Below are positions 63,401 through 64,000 of a DNA stretch of 64,000 nt, piece by piece; position 1 is the first letter of the stretch; every line of letters begins with the position of its first letter. The notes beneath the pieces were generated by a model. That model saw only the letters and a list, made by a program, of their open reading frames with translations. It was not told the DNA's origin and ran no database searches. The stretch is from NCBI GenBank assembly GCA_022702545.1, contig JAHRBC010000001.1, positions 2,852,001 through 2,916,000 of the forward strand. Direction: 5' to 3'. Origin of the DNA: Phycomyces nitens (Eukaryota > Mucoromycota > Mucoromycetes > Mucorales > Phycomycetaceae). Both the position numbers and the translations under genes were made by a program.

Positions 63401-64000
63401 AATTATTATAGAAGACTGAAATCAAGCAAGGGGTACAATTCACGGTCAAGAAATCTTTCAAGTCAAGTCAACCAAAGTCTACCTTACAAAAACCGAATAC
63501 CAAATCTACACCTGCCAAAGTCCAATGTCGAGCTTGATCCAATTCCGATGCCAAGTTCAACTCCAAGTCCAATGCAAAGTTTAATGCAAAGTCCAGTGCT
63601 ATGTTTGCTGCAAGGTCCAATGTATGGCTCAAGGTAAGTCCAAAGCAATGTTTAGTGTAGTCCAATGCATGGTTTGATGTCTGGTCTGGAAGCCGAGTTC
63701 AATGTCGAGTTGGATTTCCGAGTTCAAGGCCAAGTCCAAAGCCGAGTTCAGTACCAAGTTGGATTTCCAAGTTTGATTCCAAGTTTTCTTCCCGAGTTTG
63801 ATGACAAGATCAATGCCGTTCCCTACGAATCCAATTATGAGTTTGATTCAAAGAAGAATTGAAATGAAATTTCAAGCTATCAAGAAAAAAAATGAGGAGT
63901 GCTAAAAAAAGGTGCCCTCCGCAAGAAGGAAGATCTCTCGAAAGACGCCTTCGGTGGTTAAAGTGGTGGAAGCATCCTTTATACAATTTGAACTGTAAGT
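60450..64000 (+). pseudogene. Decayed second coding region of the right element (unidentified, spliced-looking)
   Basis: Coding-like plus-strand stretches, in changing frames: 61432-61632 (FLTDITEDQLQGYHRV), about 61715-61870 (KKTAVRFRANLFEVNDDWSG), 61921-62165 (SENSVTSQDISDTTSQQNNK), 62324-62614 (DQYVQVSLSQVYETFKTPFA), and 63076-63352 (HQEENPAVKSYHPWQQNKEH). An intron-like interval at 63353-63411 has a GTAATT donor, a CTCTAAC branch sequence and a TATAG acceptor; a second one ends at about 62850 (ACTAAC then TTTTTTAG). A GTAAGT donor lies at the very end of the window. No known domain recognised. Stops between pieces mean it is either multi-intron or broken. Confidence 0.45.
62152..62250 (+). 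repeat. 18-bp minisatellite, long allele (right element)
   Basis: About five units of AATACAGCCAATGAAGCC encode NTANEA in one frame (the last is NTDNEA). The left copy has about two to three units. The unit length is a multiple of three, so changes in copy number keep the reading frame. Confidence 0.8.

Larger units (their letters stand above)
56978..64000 (+). mobile_element. Long-TIR element of unknown class, right copy (truncated by window end)
   Basis: This is a near-identical, inverted counterpart of 22452-15473. It begins about 56978-57010 (ATTGAGC and TTGTAAGGTGTAAC shared with the left copy) and runs to the window edge, so the distal end and second TIR are outside the window. The order matches the left copy: TIR at 57244-57830, leader, TATA, 640-codon ORF, decayed spliced region. 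Single-base indels and a minisatellite length change distinguish the copies. Confidence 0.7.

Noticed and set aside
13937..64000. Whole interval as one giant cargo-carrying transposon bounded by the inverted copies
   Set aside because: The enclosed genes are ordinary core genes with normal introns, and each copy has its own TIRs where visible, so two separate insertions explain it more simply.

Overview
The window looks like nuclear DNA of a filamentous fungus, most likely an early-diverging one such as a Mucoromycota/Mucorales species (inference). It is AT-rich. Its genes are split by many short introns, mostly 50-110 nt, with GTAAGT-like donors and some visible CTAAC/CTAAT branch points. 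Gene spacing is loose and transposon debris is common. I see no rRNA, tRNA, CRISPR or plasmid-like features.

Layout. A RhoGEF (DH-PH) gene occupies 0.7-6.5 kb, with a Tc1/mariner-like transposase relic in its unresolved 5' part. After an AT-rich gap comes a CSC1/OSCA-type cation channel (9.2-12.6 kb). From about 13.9 to 22.45 kb lies a large element on the minus strand with terminal inverted repeats of about 580 bp. It carries an intact 640-codon ORF of unknown family and about 4 kb of decayed, apparently spliced coding sequence. A second, very similar copy lies in the opposite orientation from about 56.98 kb to the window end. The two copies bracket about 34.5 kb of ordinary host genes as a long inverted repeat. 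Inside this bracket are: an unidentified duplicated pseudogene tract (25.3-27.8 kb), SRP72 (28.4-30.7 kb), a 54-residue CxxC protein (31.9 kb), Nup88/Nup82 (32.6-35.3 kb), MOT1/BTAF1 (38.6-45.1 kb), a heterotrimeric G-protein alpha subunit (minus, 45.6-46.8 kb), a TA-flanked MITE (47.5 kb), the Dpb4/POLE3 histone-fold subunit (51.2-52.0 kb), a conserved-looking single-exon protein (minus, 52.8-54.0 kb) and a Mutator-like transposase relic (55.7-56.5 kb).

The host genes serve unrelated core functions: Rho signalling, calcium-permeable channel, signal recognition particle, nuclear pore, TBP recycling, G-protein signalling, and replication/chromatin. They form no pathway or cluster. The best candidate for something undescribed is the pair of long-TIR elements. 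They encode a highly conserved orphan protein, show no transposase that I can recognise, and contain an in-frame minisatellite that differs in copy number between the copies. The Mutator relic is also notable: one continuous frame is interrupted by three stops, each explainable by a C:G to T:A change.
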